From positions 992,001 through 1,056,000 of the forward strand of contig NZ_WQEG01000001.1 in the NCBI RefSeq assembly GCF_013033515.1: a stretch of 64,000 bases of DNA, written 5' to 3'. This stretch comes from Ruegeria sp. HKCCA6707 (lineage in GTDB: Bacteria; Pseudomonadota; Alphaproteobacteria; Rhodobacterales; Rhodobacteraceae). The translations under genes and the position numbers were made by a program. The stretch's first letter is position 1; the number at the start of each line of letters is the position of its first letter. This document shows positions 27,823 to 38,111 of the stretch, one piece after another. The notes under the pieces were generated by a model that saw only the letters and a program-made list of their open reading frames with translations, ran no database searches and had not been told where the DNA came from.

Positions 27823-29508
27823 TCAGGAATGTTCTTCCGCAGCCGTGGCCGCAAGCGCGCGGTTATAAGCCTTTAGGGCGTCCACATGATAGAGAGCCCC
27901 GACCGGGTTCTCTTGCCCCGTATCATCCTGAACGACGACGGGGATACACGGTAGGTCAGCGCGGTCGAAATAGGGCATCGCGGCCTCAAGCGTAGCGCTG
28001 GCGCTGACACACAGCCCCTGTTCAATCAGAGCCTTGGCCTCGTCCTCGGAGATCGCGCGCGGATCTCCGATTGGGCGCATCACCGTGCCCGCCCGCAGCA
28101 TCGCCAGCAAATAAGCCTGCGGGCCTGCCGCCAGATGCACGTTCCGCCGTTCCAACTGTGTCAGGAAGAAAGACCGATCCACCAGGCGCGAGGCCAAGGC
28201 TGTGGACATCGAGACCGAAACCATAACGGCCAGGCCGATCTGCCAATCACCTGTCAATTCAAACACAATCAATGTTGTTGAAATTGGCGCGCCTAAAACA
28301 GCCGCCGCCACCGCCCCCATGCCCGCGAAGGCATAAAGCGTATGGGTTCCCGACACATCCGGCAGCAAACCGGTAGCAATCAGGCCAAAGGCCAGCCCCG
28401 TCAACGCACCGATCATCAAGGCCGGAGAGAACACCCCGCCCCCCATACGACCGCCCATGGTGATCGCCAAAGCCACTGTCTTGATCACCGCAAAAAGGAT
28501 GGCTGTTGTCAGAACCAGATCCCCGGTCAAGGCGCGGATCGTGGTCTCATACCCCACACCAATGATATGCGGAAACCAGATCGCCAGCAGACCCAGCATC
28601 GCCCCCGACACCGCCGGGCGCAGCCAGCGTGGCAGGGACAGCCGGTTCTGGATATGGGTGCCAATGTCCTCGGCAAAAAAGATCGACCGCATCAGGAGCA
28701 AGGCCACCAACCCGCAGATCAGTCCCAGGATCAGAAAAGCAGGTAGCTCTACGTAGAACTGCAAAGATCCCGGCGTATTGAGCGTGAATTCCGTAACATC
28801 GCCATAGGCCAACCGGTTGATCACCGTGCCCGCGACCGAGGCAATGACAATCGGTGCGAACGCATGGACGGCGAAATGGCGCAGCACCACTTCCAACGCA
28901 AACAGGGCTCCCGCGATGGGCGCGTTGAAACTGGCTGAAACCGCAGCCGCGACGGCGCAACCCAGCAGGTCGCGCCCGGTGATGCCATCCGCGTGAATTC
29001 GATCACTCACCCAGGTGGAAATCACCCCGGCCATGTGAACCACTGGCCCTTCCCGACCGCTTGAACCACCCGAACTGAGCGTGATCAGCGATGCAAAGAA
29101 AGAGGCGATGCCAGCCTTCGTCTCGACACGACCATCTGTAATCGCCGCCCCTTCGATGACATCCGCGACCGACCGCACACGTCCGTCTTCGGTGAACTTG
29201 TGCAGGATTATCCCAACAACCAGCCCACCGAATACTGGCAACAGCAGGATCCACAGCCACGAAAGCCTTTCAGCATGGCTGTGCAGGAATAGAATGTTGT
29301 CGGTTTGGTAGAGGAATGCCTGCAGCCAGGTGATCGCCATCCGAAACCCAAGCGCCATAAAGCCAGCGGCGATCCCGATGGCCAAAGCAATGAACCAGAA
29401 TTGAACCTGACTGGGACCGCGATGGTGCAGGACGCGCCAGGCGTCTCGCAACGCGGAAAGCGCCTGATTGAGCTGATTGCGCAGCACGGTGCGGGTTGAC
29501 TGGGTCAT
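27823..29508 (-). CDS. ClC-family chloride channel/antiporter with CBS region
   Basis: A 561-residue ClC protein. About ten or more membrane helices carry the selectivity motifs SSGGSSGREGP (gating glutamate E153) and GGRMGGGVFSPALM. A cytoplasmic C-terminal segment from about 460 resembles a CBS-domain pair remnant (ISEDEAKALIEQG... ACIPVV-type strand). It likely exchanges Cl- for H+. Start has GAGGATCA before the ATG. It is convergent and abutting with the DUF3179 gene and lies 80 bases downstream of recN on the same strand. Confidence 0.92.
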   Translation of the reverse strand: MTQSTRTVLRNQLNQALSALRDAWRVLHHRGPSQVQFWFIALAIGIAAGFMALGFRMAITWLQAFLYQTDNILFLHSHAERLSWLWILLLPVFGGLVVGIILHKFTEDGRVRSVADVIEGAAITDGRVETKAGIASFFASLITLSSGGSSGREGPVVHMAGVISTWVSDRIHADGITGRDLLGCAVAAAVSASFNAPIAGALFALEVVLRHFAVHAFAPIVIASVAGTVINRLAYGDVTEFTLNTPGSLQFYVELPAFLILGLICGLVALLLMRSIFFAEDIGTHIQNRLSLPRWLRPAVSGAMLGLLAIWFPHIIGVGYETTIRALTGDLVLTTAILFAVIKTVALAITMGGRMGGGVFSPALMIGALTGLAFGLIATGLLPDVSGTHTLYAFAGMGAVAAAVLGAPISTTLIVFELTGDWQIGLAVMVSVSMSTALASRLVDRSFFLTQLERRNVHLAAGPQAYLLAMLRAGTVMRPIGDPRAISEDEAKALIEQGLCVSASATLEAAMPYFDRADLPCIPVVVQDDTGQENPVGALYHVDALKAYNRALAATAAEEHS

Positions 29509-29588
29509 TGATCCTCGGAAGGTGGTCCTTAACCCTTACTAGGCGACGTGCCTGACCGTGGGAAGACGCTAGGGCGCTGAATTGGCCA

Positions 29589-31238
29589 TCATGCGTCCAA
29601 CAAAGCACGGGCAGCAGCGCGCGCCTCGTCGGTGATTGTGTCGCCTGCGACCATGCGAGCAATTTCGTCCACCCGGTCAGGATCATCCAGCGGAATCACG
29701 GTCGAGAGGGTCTGATCACCTGTCACATGTTTCTGCACCCGCCAATGATGCGCTGCGCGGGCGGCGACTTGGGGTGAGTGGGTCACCACCAACACCTGAC
29801 CACCCTGCGCCAAAGCGGCCAGGCGGCGCCCCACCGCGTCGGCTGTGGCACCACCGACGCCCCGGTCGATCTCATCAAAGATCATCGTGCGGGCGCTGTC
29901 GTCCCCCGTCAGGCAGACCTTGAGCGCCAGAAGAAATCGGCTGAGTTCCCCGCCCGATGCAATCTTGTTCAGCGGTCCAGAGGGCGCACCGGGGTTGGTG
30001 GCCACAGTAAAGGCCACAGCGTCGATCCCTTCTGGCCCTGCATCGCTTGTGGTGACTTCCGTCCGGAAAACCGCGCGCTCCATCTTCAGCGGGGTGAGTT
30101 CCGCCATCACCGCATCGTCCAAGGCGGTGGCTGCCTCTTGCCGCTTCGTGCTCAGCGCAGCTGCTGCGTTGTCATAAGCGACTTGCGCGGCTTCAACACC
30201 CGCGCGTTTTTCCGAAAGATCCGCGTCACCTGCATCCAACCGCCCCAGCCTGTCGCGCAGCGTTTCCGCATACGCGCCCAAATCATCCGGGGCCACATCA
30301 TGCTTGCGGGCCAATGCACGGATGGCAAAAAGACGTTCTTCTGTTTGCTCCAGCTCGGCCGGGTTGAAATCAAGCGCTTGCAGGCAGGCGTTAACACCAT
30401 CTTGCGCCTCTCCCAATTCGATCAGGGCGCGCCCCAACGCGGCGATCGGCTCTTCCAACTGGCCACCGGCACTGTCTGAAACACTCTCCAGCCAACGCAC
30501 AGCATCGGTCATCGCAGCTTCTGCACCGTCACCCCCCAACAATGAGAACGCGCGGGCCACATCATCGCGGATCCGCTCGGCCCCCTGCATCATGCGGCGG
30601 CGCGCATCCAGCTCGGCATCTTCGCCGGGCTGCGGGTCGAGCTGATCCAACTCGGCAACCGAATGGCGCAAAAACTCTTCTTCGGCACGCATCGCGTTCA
30701 ACGCCGTTTCGGTCTGTTCCAGCGCCTTGCGCGCCCGCGACATTTCAGACCACGCCGCGCGCACAGCCTCCAGTTCGTCCCCAGCAGCCGCATAGGCATC
30801 CAGCATCGCCCGATGGCCCCGAGGGTTCAGCAGGCCGCGATCATCGTGCTGGCCATGTAATTCAATCAGCGTCTCCGACAAAGCCCGCAGCACCTCGCCC
30901 GAGCAACGGCGATCATTGACCCAAGCAGTCTTGCGCCCCTCAGCCGTGTTGATGCGGCGCAGAATCAACTCGTCACCGCCGGGCAATCCAGCCTCTTCAA
31001 GAATAGCATGAGCAGGGTGATTGGCGGGTAGATCAAATTCGGCCACAACCTCACCTTGGGCCGCGCCTTGGCGCACCAATTCCGCGCGCCCGCGCCAGCC
31101 CAGAACAAAGCCAAGCGAATCCAGCAGGATCGATTTCCCCGCACCCGTTTCGCCAGTCAACGCGTTCAAGCCCGGTTGGAAACTCAGCTCCAACCGGTCG
31201 ATGATAAGCATGTCGCGAATATCCAAGGCGCGCAGCAT
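29589..31238 (-). CDS. recN: DNA repair protein RecN
   Basis: A 549-residue SMC-like ATPase for double-strand break repair. The Walker A motif is GETGAGKS at about 29-36, the coiled-coil arms span roughly 150-370, and the C-terminal ABC signature and Walker B are seen as ASGGELSRFLLALK and TMIFDEIDRGVGG. The start is placed at MLRALDIRDMLI; eight residues upstream in frame are not conserved. It is the last gene of the dcw-side cluster, 36 bases after bamD, an order common in Rhodobacterales. Confidence 0.95.
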   Translation of the reverse strand: MLRALDIRDMLIIDRLELSFQPGLNALTGETGAGKSILLDSLGFVLGWRGRAELVRQGAAQGEVVAEFDLPANHPAHAILEEAGLPGGDELILRRINTAEGRKTAWVNDRRCSGEVLRALSETLIELHGQHDDRGLLNPRGHRAMLDAYAAAGDELEAVRAAWSEMSRARKALEQTETALNAMRAEEEFLRHSVAELDQLDPQPGEDAELDARRRMMQGAERIRDDVARAFSLLGGDGAEAAMTDAVRWLESVSDSAGGQLEEPIAALGRALIELGEAQDGVNACLQALDFNPAELEQTEERLFAIRALARKHDVAPDDLGAYAETLRDRLGRLDAGDADLSEKRAGVEAAQVAYDNAAAALSTKRQEAATALDDAVMAELTPLKMERAVFRTEVTTSDAGPEGIDAVAFTVATNPGAPSGPLNKIASGGELSRFLLALKVCLTGDDSARTMIFDEIDRGVGGATADAVGRRLAALAQGGQVLVVTHSPQVAARAAHHWRVQKHVTGDQTLSTVIPLDDPDRVDEIARMVAGDTITDEARAAARALLDA

Positions 31239-31274
31239 CGGGTCTTTAGCGTCCCAAGCCAAAAGCCATAGCGA

Positions 31275-32135
31275 TTACAACCACTCACCCTTGATGGTCT
31301 GACGGTAGATCGTGGCAAGCCAGTTGTTGCCCCGGCTCTTCAGATCCAGGCCGCGAGAGGTCAGCAGGGTATAAGCGTCATCATACCATTCGGACGACTG
31401 GTAGTTGAACCCAAGGATCGCGCCAGCGGTCTGAGCTTCATCGACCAGACCCAGAGACAGGTAAGCTTCAACCAAACGATACAGCGCTTCGGCCGTATGT
31501 GAGGTGGTCTGGAAATCTTCGACCACAACACGGAACCGGTTGATCGCAGCGGTATAGTGATCCTGACGCAGGTAATAGCGACCGATCTCCATCTCTTTGC
31601 CAGCCAGATGGTCAAATGCCAGATCAAATTTCAAAACAGCCGAGGTTGCATATTCGCTATCAGGATAAACCTCGATCACGGTGCGCAAGGATTGTAGGGC
31701 CTGGAATGTCAGCCCCTGATCGCGACCAACTTCGTCGATTTGGTCATAATAGCTGAGCGCAAGCAGGTATTGCGCGTAGGCAGCATCTTCGTCGGTAGGA
31801 TAGAAATCGATATAGCGCTGTGCGGCTGCGCGGCTTTCTGCATAGTTCTGATCGGAATGGAACGAAAACGCCTGCATGATCAGCGCGCGTTTGGCCCAAT
31901 CGGAATAAGGATAGAGGCGTTCGACTTCCGAGAAATACCACGCCGCGTCATCCGAGCGATTCTGCGAAAGCTCGTACTCGCCTCGGGTATAGATTTGTTC
32001 CGGCGTGAACCCTTCAAGGTTCTGGCTGCGGTCCGCCCCCCGGCTTTTGAAAAGGCCGCCGCTTCCGCATGCCGTCAAAGTTGCTGTCAGAAGAATCGCA
32101 ACCGCGAACCTGACTGCCGCTTTGGTGCCAACCAT
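31275..32135 (-). CDS. bamD: Outer membrane protein assembly factor BamD (lipoprotein)
   Basis: A 286-residue lipoprotein with signal peptide and lipobox LTAC (lipidated C23). The mature part is a chain of TPR repeats (for example YTRGEYELSQNRSDDAAWYF and RALIMQAFSFHSDQNYAESR). It is an essential BAM-complex member that helps insert beta-barrel proteins. Two start ATGs lie 9 bases apart; the second is preferred because AAGGATGGGCGGA precedes it. It sits between lpxC and recN. Confidence 0.93.
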   Translation of the reverse strand: MVGTKAAVRFAVAILLTATLTACGSGGLFKSRGADRSQNLEGFTPEQIYTRGEYELSQNRSDDAAWYFSEVERLYPYSDWAKRALIMQAFSFHSDQNYAESRAAAQRYIDFYPTDEDAAYAQYLLALSYYDQIDEVGRDQGLTFQALQSLRTVIEVYPDSEYATSAVLKFDLAFDHLAGKEMEIGRYYLRQDHYTAAINRFRVVVEDFQTTSHTAEALYRLVEAYLSLGLVDEAQTAGAILGFNYQSSEWYDDAYTLLTSRGLDLKSRGNNWLATIYRQTIKGEWL

Positions 32136-32261
32136 TCCGCCCATCCTTGTCGTCTTGCTTATCGGGGCACGCCCCTGATCGGAAACGGTCTAGCACATAA
32201 AATTCCGGTGCAAAACGCCTTATAGGGTCTCTGACGCAATTGTTGTCAGAGCTGATCTTTC

Positions 32262-33182
32262 TCAGGCGACCTGCGGAATTTCACTCGCGACTAGCCCTTG
32301 GCCGGGCAAACGCGCGGCTTGTTCAGGCGTGCACAGTACCGGGCGCACCGCACCCGGGGTCTCGAACAGTTTGCGCAACAGTTTATTGGTTGCGGTATGG
32401 CCGGACCGTTCACCGATATAGCGACCCAAAATCGGACCACCTGCCAGATAGAGATCGCCAAACGCATCAAGCATCTTGTGACGAACTGCTTCGTCCTCAT
32501 GCCGCAAACCACCCGGTGTCAGGACAGTTTCTCCGTCAACAACGACCGCATTATCAAGCGTACCACCCTGCGCCAGTCCATTCTCGCGCATCATATCGAC
32601 ATCGGACTTGCGGCAGAAAGTACGGCTATCAGACAGCTCGCGCGCGAAAGCTCCGTTGGACATGTTCAGAAAAGCGCTTTGGCGTCCGATGATCTTGTCT
32701 TCAAAATCGATTGTAAACTCGATTTCAAAATTCTCAGAGGGGACCAAGCTGGCTGTGCCGCCATTGTGCTCTACGCTGACGGGCTTGAGAATCTCATAGG
32801 CCAAAACCGGAGCCGCCTGGCGGCGCAAACCCGCCGCCATGATGGTGCGAACAAAAGCAACGGACGAACCGTCCATCACAGGAACTTCGGGGCCATCTAT
32901 TTCGATCAGAACGTTGTGCAATCCACATCCAGCAAGCGCCGCCATTATATGCTCGACCGTCGAAACCGAAACACCACTGGCATTCACCAGACGCGTACAC
33001 AAGGGCACATGCTCGGTCATGTCATAGGCGGCTGGAACCATCGTATCGCCGACCTCGATATCGGTTCGTTTGAACCAGATACCGTGGCCGACAGCTGCCG
33101 GTTTCAGAATCATTTTCGCGGGCTTGCCGCCATGCAAACCGTAACCAGTGAACGTGACCGGAGATTTGAGCGTATGTTGCAA
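32262..33182 (-). CDS. lpxC: UDP-3-O-acyl-N-acetylglucosamine deacetylase
   Basis: A 306-residue zinc deacetylase for the first committed step of lipid A synthesis. The zinc ligands are visible in STVEHIMAALAG (first His) and VRHKMLDAFGDLYLAG (second His and Asp), and the catalytic base region is MDGSSVAFV. The N-terminal TLKSPVTFTGYGLHGGKP matches the family. It follows ftsZ after a strong terminator, so it should have its own promoter in the 212-base gap. Confidence 0.96.
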   Translation of the reverse strand: MQHTLKSPVTFTGYGLHGGKPAKMILKPAAVGHGIWFKRTDIEVGDTMVPAAYDMTEHVPLCTRLVNASGVSVSTVEHIMAALAGCGLHNVLIEIDGPEVPVMDGSSVAFVRTIMAAGLRRQAAPVLAYEILKPVSVEHNGGTASLVPSENFEIEFTIDFEDKIIGRQSAFLNMSNGAFARELSDSRTFCRKSDVDMMRENGLAQGGTLDNAVVVDGETVLTPGGLRHEDEAVRHKMLDAFGDLYLAGGPILGRYIGERSGHTATNKLLRKLFETPGAVRPVLCTPEQAARLPGQGLVASEIPQVA

Positions 33183-33337
33183 ATTGTGCCCCCGAGAGTG
33201 GTGTCCCGCCGAAGCGGAGTTAACGCATCCTCACCTAAGGAACAGGGCGTCTAGGCTCAACTCACTCTTTGCAACCGATTGAAACATGAATGTGACAGAT
33301 AAGCGAAACCCTGCTTACCGGAGGTTAGTATGTTGTT

Positions 33338-33373
33338 TTTAAAATAAAAAGAGCCGCCCGACGGCGGCTCTTT
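33338..33373 (-). terminator. Intrinsic terminator after ftsZ
   Basis: AAAGAGCCGCC and GGCGGCTCTTT form an 11-bp stem with a 4-base loop. On the reverse strand it is followed by TTATTTTAAAAAC. It lies about 22 bases beyond the ftsZ stop and separates the division genes from lpxC. Confidence 0.85.
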
Positions 33374-33394
33374 CCAAGGATTTTGTGACCAGCC

Positions 33395-35002
33395 TTAGTT
33401 CGCTTGACGGCGTAGGAAGGCCGGAATTTCGATGCGATCCTGGTCAGGATCCGCCTCTTCTGCGACAGGTGCCGTAGCGTCAGCTTGGCGCAAACTTGGC
33501 TGATGACGCGGTGCTGGGGCCGGAGTGTCACCGGCATGACCGGTCATGCGATCAATCAACCGGTTGAAGCCAAAGCGGGGGCGATCTTCGGCTTCGACCG
33601 GGGCCCGCTCGACCGGTGCTTGCGGCCGCTCGGCTGCGAAACGACGCTGTCCGCCCGGCACGTTTTGTACGGCTTTCTGCAGTCGCTCAAGCGCCTCAGG
33701 CGAAGGGGTTCCCGGGACAGCAGCAGCGGGTGCGGCATAGGGCTCGGGTTCAACCATTTCCGGCTGCGGTTCGAATGCGGCGACTTGCGGCTGATAGGCC
33801 GGTGGAGGCAAACCATCATCCTCTGTTTGCCGCGCAGCAGGTTCCTCACGCCAGTTGTCCTGTGCTTCGGAATTCTCCATCGATTCAAAGAGCGTCGGGG
33901 CCACAGTGGTTTCCGCAGCAGGTGCCTGTTCCAGCTCAGCCACCTGCGTCTCTGCCGCCGGAGCTTCGGCAGCGACCGTCCGCGTCAAGGGCTCGGATAT
34001 CGAGCGCCGCGCGACCGGAGTTTCGCCTTGGTCTTCGGCTGCGTCGATCCCGGTTGCGACAACCGATACCCGCATTCCACCTTCCATCGCGGTGTCGAGG
34101 GTTGAGCCGACGATGATGTTGGCTTCGGGGTCCACTTCTTCGCGAATGCGGTTGGCTGCTTCGTCCAGTTCGAACAGGGTCAGATCGTCGGACCCCGTGA
34201 TGTTGATCAGCACACCCTTGGCACCGCGCAGGCTGATTTCGTCCAGCAGCGGGTTGGCAATGGCTTTTTCAGCCGCCTGAATGGCGCGATCCTCGCCGGT
34301 CGCTTCGCCGGTGCCCATCATGGCCTTGCCCATCTCATCCATCACGGCGCGGACATCTGCAAAGTCGAGGTTGATCAGACCCGGACGCACCATCAGGTCA
34401 GTCACACCTTTGACACCCTGATAGAGAACGTCATCGGCCATCGAGAATGCTTCGGTGAAGGTGGTTTTTTCATTGGCCAGACGGAACAGGTTCTGGTTGG
34501 GGATGATGATCAGCGTGTCGACCACCTTTTGCAGCGAGTCGACACCGTCTTCGGCCTGACGCATCCGCTTGGCGCCTTCGAATTGGAACGGCTTGGTGAC
34601 AACACCAACGGTCAGAACACCCAGCTCACGCGCGGCCTGTGCAATGATCGGCGCAGCCCCGGTGCCGGTGCCGCCACCCATGCCCGCGGTGATAAAGCAC
34701 ATATGCGCGCCGGCCAGATGATCGACGATCTGCTCGATGCTTTCCTCAGCCGCAGCAGCGCCAACAGCGGGACGCGCACCCGCCCCCAGGCCTTCAGTCA
34801 CTTTGACACCCAGTTGAACACGGGCAGAAGACTGGCTTTGCTGCAGAGCTTGAGCATCCGTATTGGCAACGACAAAGTCGACACCGTCCAGCTGCTTCTC
34901 AATCATGTTGTTAACAGCGTTGCCACCCGCACCACCAACGCCAAAAACCGTAATCCGTGGCTTCAATTCGTCGTGCCCGGGCATCGAAAGATTCAATGTC
35001 AT
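33395..35002 (-). CDS. ftsZ: Cell division protein FtsZ
   Basis: A 535-residue tubulin-like GTPase forming the division ring. The GTP-binding signature [10 protein letters not shown] is at about 109-118 and the T7 loop region near [11 protein letters not shown] is present. After the globular core (to about 325) comes an unusually long linker of about 190 residues rich in Ala, Pro, Glu and Gln. The conserved C-terminal peptide is [12 protein letters not shown]. Long linkers are usual in alphaproteobacteria. A 350-base non-coding stretch upstream gives room for its own promoter, separate from ftsQA. Confidence 0.97.
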   Translation of the reverse strand: MTLNLSMPGHDELKPRITVFGVGGAGGNAVNNMIEKQLDGVDFVVANTDAQALQQSQSSARVQLGVKVTEGLGAGARPAVGAAAAEESIEQIVDHLAGAHMCFITAGMGGGTGTGAAPIIAQAARELGVLTVGVVTKPFQFEGAKRMRQAEDGVDSLQKVVDTLIIIPNQNLFRLANEKTTFTEAFSMADDVLYQGVKGVTDLMVRPGLINLDFADVRAVMDEMGKAMMGTGEATGEDRAIQAAEKAIANPLLDEISLRGAKGVLINITGSDDLTLFELDEAANRIREEVDPEANIIVGSTLDTAMEGGMRVSVVATGIDAAEDQGETPVARRSISEPLTRTVAAEAPAAETQVAELEQAPAAETTVAPTLFESMENSEAQDNWREEPAARQTEDDGLPPPAYQPQVAAFEPQPEMVEPEPYAAPAAAVPGTPSPEALERLQKAVQNVPGGQRRFAAERPQAPVERAPVEAEDRPRFGFNRLIDRMTGHAGDTPAPAPRHQPSLRQADATAPVAEEADPDQDRIEIPAFLRRQAN

Positions 35003-35352
35003 GCTCTGTCCGCCTGTCTATAAGTTTTCCGCAAAATGCGGTGTTTTTCTGACCTATCCTGCAGGGATTTTAACTTTCGAATCCGCAAAGGTCACGCCAA
35101 AAATCGCGGATTCCTACAAAATATGGAGGAATTATGGCAGTGACCGGCGACATTTCGCGCCATGCATCATATGTTGGGGTCGATAGCAAGCGCACCACAA
35201 CAACCATGACTTGCACATCGCCGAAAGGGCCATGCGCCATGCAAACTGATTCACCTATCTGTGCGGATCACTGCTCAAAGCTCTGCCGCTAGGCCTCTGT
35301 CGGACCCTGTGGATATTTTGGGGGATAAAACCCCCGTCCGCAACCACTTTCT
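35003..35352. other. Non-coding stretch upstream of ftsZ (350 bases)
   Basis: AT-richer than the flanks and without a credible gene. It holds an inverted repeat GAATCCGC/GCGGATTC (35079-35086 and 35106-35113), a small CCGCA/TGCGG hairpin close to the ftsZ start, and a GGGGG/CCCCC hairpin (35320-35335) right after the stop of the preceding gene. The ftsZ promoter must lie here, but I could not find a convincing -35/-10 pair. Confidence 0.5.
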
Positions 35353-35775
35353 TCAACCTATCGGAGTGACTGGGCAGTCCAGACTGTCTTCGGTGATGCT
35401 GCGCACTTCTTGTATCTCGCTGCGTGGAAATTCGACCAGACGCACCATCAGACGATCTTCGTGCAGAAAGGGCCACCAGCACACGGGCAAACCGTCTTCA
35501 TCATCATCGTAGAGGAAACACAGCTGCCCGTTCGGGGTGGTGATACGCCCATAAACACAGCCTCGGCCCTCCGCCCGCCAGACGGACAGCGAAGGGTTTA
35601 GAAATTCTTCGGTGCCGACAAGAATCCCTGACCGTATCTCGTAAAACTGGATCGTCTTACCAACAACGGCCTCCAGAAACGCCTCGGGAGAGATTATCGT
35701 TTGCGCTGCGGCCAGCGAAGGCAAGCTGGCCGCGATGGTGCAAGCTGTCGCTTGAAGGCGCTTACCAATTGTCAC
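35353..35775 (-). CDS. Small exported protein encoded between ftsA and ftsZ
   Basis: A 140-residue protein starting at a GTG inside the last codons of ftsA (14-base overlap). The first 24 residues read as a signal peptide (basic start, TACTIAASLPSLAAA core, AAA-Q cleavage). The mature part has four cysteines (73, 86, 99, 134), suggesting two periplasmic disulfides, and an acidic loop DDDEDG. The frame is open further upstream, antisense-like over ftsA, but only the part after the GTG has protein character. I do not recognise a family. No Shine-Dalgarno site is seen, consistent with coupling to ftsA translation. Confidence 0.72.
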   Translation of the reverse strand: MTIGKRLQATACTIAASLPSLAAAQTIISPEAFLEAVVGKTIQFYEIRSGILVGTEEFLNPSLSVWRAEGRGCVYGRITTPNGQLCFLYDDDEDGLPVCWWPFLHEDRLMVRLVEFPRSEIQEVRSITEDSLDCPVTPIG

Positions 35776-37099
35776 GGAACCAGCGCACGGCGCGCTTGAA
35801 GGGTCGGGCCGAGTAGGTATCGACCGGGATTTCGAAATCCCACCATTCGTCTTGCGGATGCGCTGCAAACAGGCTGAGCCCCACGGCAGAGGAAAAGCCC
35901 GGCCCAGTAGCCGATTGCGGCAATCCGTGCACGCGCAGCGGTCGGCCCAGACGCACACGCTGGCCAAGGATCCGGCTGGCCAATCCGTCCAGACCCATGA
36001 TCTGACTGCCGCCGCCCGTGAGCACGATCTGCTGGCTTGGCAGATGGTCAAAGCCTGCGGCATCCAGACAGAGGCGCACCTCTTCCAGAATCTCTTCCAC
36101 GCGCGGGCGCATGATGCCGATCAGTTCGGCCCGACTGACGGTGCGGCGGTCATGCTCCCAATCGCCGGTGTCGCCTCCGATATCGATCATGTCGCGGTCA
36201 TCCGCGCCGGTGGCATGAACGCCACCGTTGAAGGTCTTGATCCGCTCGGCCACGCTGGCGGGCACACCCAAGCCCATCGAGATATCGGATGTCACATGAT
36301 CGCCGCCCATCCTGACGCTGTCGGCATAGATCATGTGTTTCTTCATAAAGATCGAAACGCTGGTGGTGCCGCCACCCATGTCGATACAGGCCGCGCCCAG
36401 TTCCTGCTCGTCCTCGACCAGGGCCGATATGCCCGAGACATAGGCCGAATTCGCAATGCCCGCCAATTCCAGGTCACAGCGTTTGATGCACCGCACCAGA
36501 TTCTGGATTGCGACTGCATCAACGGTCAGCATGTGCATATCCACCGCAAGTGATTGCCCCAACTGCCCGCGCGGATCAATCAGGCCCGAGCGATTGTCGA
36601 GCGCAAAGTTCACCGGCTGCGCGTGCAGCACTTCGCGCCCTGACCCATAGTCAGGCACATCGCAGGCGTTCAGAACCCGACCCACTTCTGCCTCGGTCAC
36701 CAATTGGCCCTCGATATCCACCTGCGCGTCCAGACCGTAAGAGCGTGGATTTGCCCCCGAGAAACAGGCAATCACGTGATCCACCCGGATATCGGCCATC
36801 TTCTGCGCCGCCTGCAGGGCGGTACGAATGGCGCGCTCGGTTTCTTGCATTTCGGTGATTTCACCAAAGCGCACACCGCGCGACCGCGTTGTCGCTGCTC
36901 CGATGACGCGAAACCCGGTCTGACCTGCCATCGAGCCGATTGTGTTGTCCTCGCTTTGCGGCGCGGTACCGTCAAACCGCAAGACAAGACACGAAATCTT
37001 CGAGCTTCCGACATCCAGGATCGCAATCACACCGCGCTGCATCGCCTGACGGCGCATCTGCCGCATTGCCCGTTGGGACTGATAAAGGTCGGTCATCAT
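35762..37099 (-). CDS. ftsA: Cell division protein FtsA
   Basis: A 445-residue actin-like protein that tethers FtsZ to the membrane. It shows the nucleotide-binding start GVIAILDVGSSKISCLVLRF, the phosphate-2 loop CIDMGGGTTSVSIF, the adenosine motif IVLTGGGSQIMGLDG and a C-terminal amphipathic end KRAVRWFRDNW. Start placed at an ATG pair; a GTG 18 bases upstream, overlapping the ftsQ stop, is an alternative. Member of a tight ddl-ftsQ-ftsA run. Confidence 0.95.
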   Translation of the reverse strand: MMTDLYQSQRAMRQMRRQAMQRGVIAILDVGSSKISCLVLRFDGTAPQSEDNTIGSMAGQTGFRVIGAATTRSRGVRFGEITEMQETERAIRTALQAAQKMADIRVDHVIACFSGANPRSYGLDAQVDIEGQLVTEAEVGRVLNACDVPDYGSGREVLHAQPVNFALDNRSGLIDPRGQLGQSLAVDMHMLTVDAVAIQNLVRCIKRCDLELAGIANSAYVSGISALVEDEQELGAACIDMGGGTTSVSIFMKKHMIYADSVRMGGDHVTSDISMGLGVPASVAERIKTFNGGVHATGADDRDMIDIGGDTGDWEHDRRTVSRAELIGIMRPRVEEILEEVRLCLDAAGFDHLPSQQIVLTGGGSQIMGLDGLASRILGQRVRLGRPLRVHGLPQSATGPGFSSAVGLSLFAAHPQDEWWDFEIPVDTYSARPFKRAVRWFRDNW

Positions 37100-37103
37100 C
37101 ACG

Positions 37104-38111
37104 TTATTGCTCGTCACTCACTGTCACTTTAGTATTCCACCACAGGTCACTCGCGACCTGGTTCATCCGAATGGTCGGGCGCTGCCCCAGACGCATATCC
37201 ACGGCAGCCACATCGCGCTCCAACAGATCCTGAACCTCGTTCACCGCCAGCACCCGTTCGAGCGCTCGCACCGGGCGTTCGGTCGGCAGCATGATGCGCT
37301 GGTCGCGGTCCAGAACCAGATCCCAGCGGCGTTCACCAACCCGCACCAGCCCGCGCACCCGGCTGCCCAGGCTGCTGGCGGTACGCAAAATCTCAAGCGC
37401 TTCACTGACATGCCGATCCGCGCCTTTGCCCGCGATAACAGGCAGGTCGGGGTGATCAGCGCGGGTCGCAATCATTTCGACATGGGCGCCGGTTTCGTCC
37501 AGCAATTCGATCCCCTGCCGCGTGCGCCACAGGATCACGGGCTGGCGTTCAATCACATCGACCTGAAGAATTCCCCCGGGCCGAATACGCACGGTGGCAG
37601 ATTTAACCGGGTCCAATCCGGTAATCGTGTCGCGGATATGCTCGACATCCAGATCCCAGGAACTGATTGGGAAATCCAGCGGCACAACCTCACGAATATC
37701 TTGTGACAACCCGGTACCAGCCCCGTCGATGGCCATCAGATTGACCATGAATTCTGGTCGCTCCTGGATCGAGGTCTTGATATCCGCGAAATAGCTGACC
37801 ACCTCGGCGCGCCTGTCCTCCGAGGCAAAGAAACCACCAATTCCTGCGGCCACAATCACAATGGGCAGCCCAATTTTCAGGCCACGACGCACACCGCGCG
37901 TCAAAAGCCAGCGTTGCAAGCGATAGCTCAGCCGTGATGGGGCCGGATCGCCTCCCTGTGTTGCGCGACCAAACAGCTTGACCCCGCGCAAATGCAGAAC
38001 CGGCTGGCGGTCCGTTTCACTGGCGTCACCTGAGGCAAAATCTGCATCGGGGCCCGCCAAAGGTTTGGACCGATGAATCGTCAGACTGCGTGTGGCTTTC
38101 AGCGGTCGCAT
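37104..38111 (-). CDS. ftsQ: Cell division protein FtsQ
   Basis: A 335-residue bitopic membrane protein. It has an ~80-residue cytoplasmic tail, one membrane segment ([20 protein letters not shown], at about 86-105), then the periplasmic POTRA domain ([12 protein letters not shown]...VEHIRDTI) and the beta domain with [15 protein letters not shown]. It recruits late divisome proteins. Start at the ATG after GGAGGA, overlapping the ddl end by 13 bases. Confidence 0.94.
   Translation of the reverse strand: MRPLKATRSLTIHRSKPLAGPDADFASGDASETDRQPVLHLRGVKLFGRATQGGDPAPSRLSYRLQRWLLTRGVRRGLKIGLPIVIVAAGIGGFFASEDRRAEVVSYFADIKTSIQERPEFMVNLMAIDGAGTGLSQDIREVVPLDFPISSWDLDVEHIRDTITGLDPVKSATVRIRPGGILQVDVIERQPVILWRTRQGIELLDETGAHVEMIATRADHPDLPVIAGKGADRHVSEALEILRTASSLGSRVRGLVRVGERRWDLVLDRDQRIMLPTERPVRALERVLAVNEVQDLLERDVAAVDMRLGQRPTIRMNQVASDLWWNTKVTVSDEQ

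Noticed and set aside
35308..35316. DnaA-box-like TGTGGATAT near ftsZ
   Set aside because: Single site with one mismatch and no neighbours; not enough for a functional claim.
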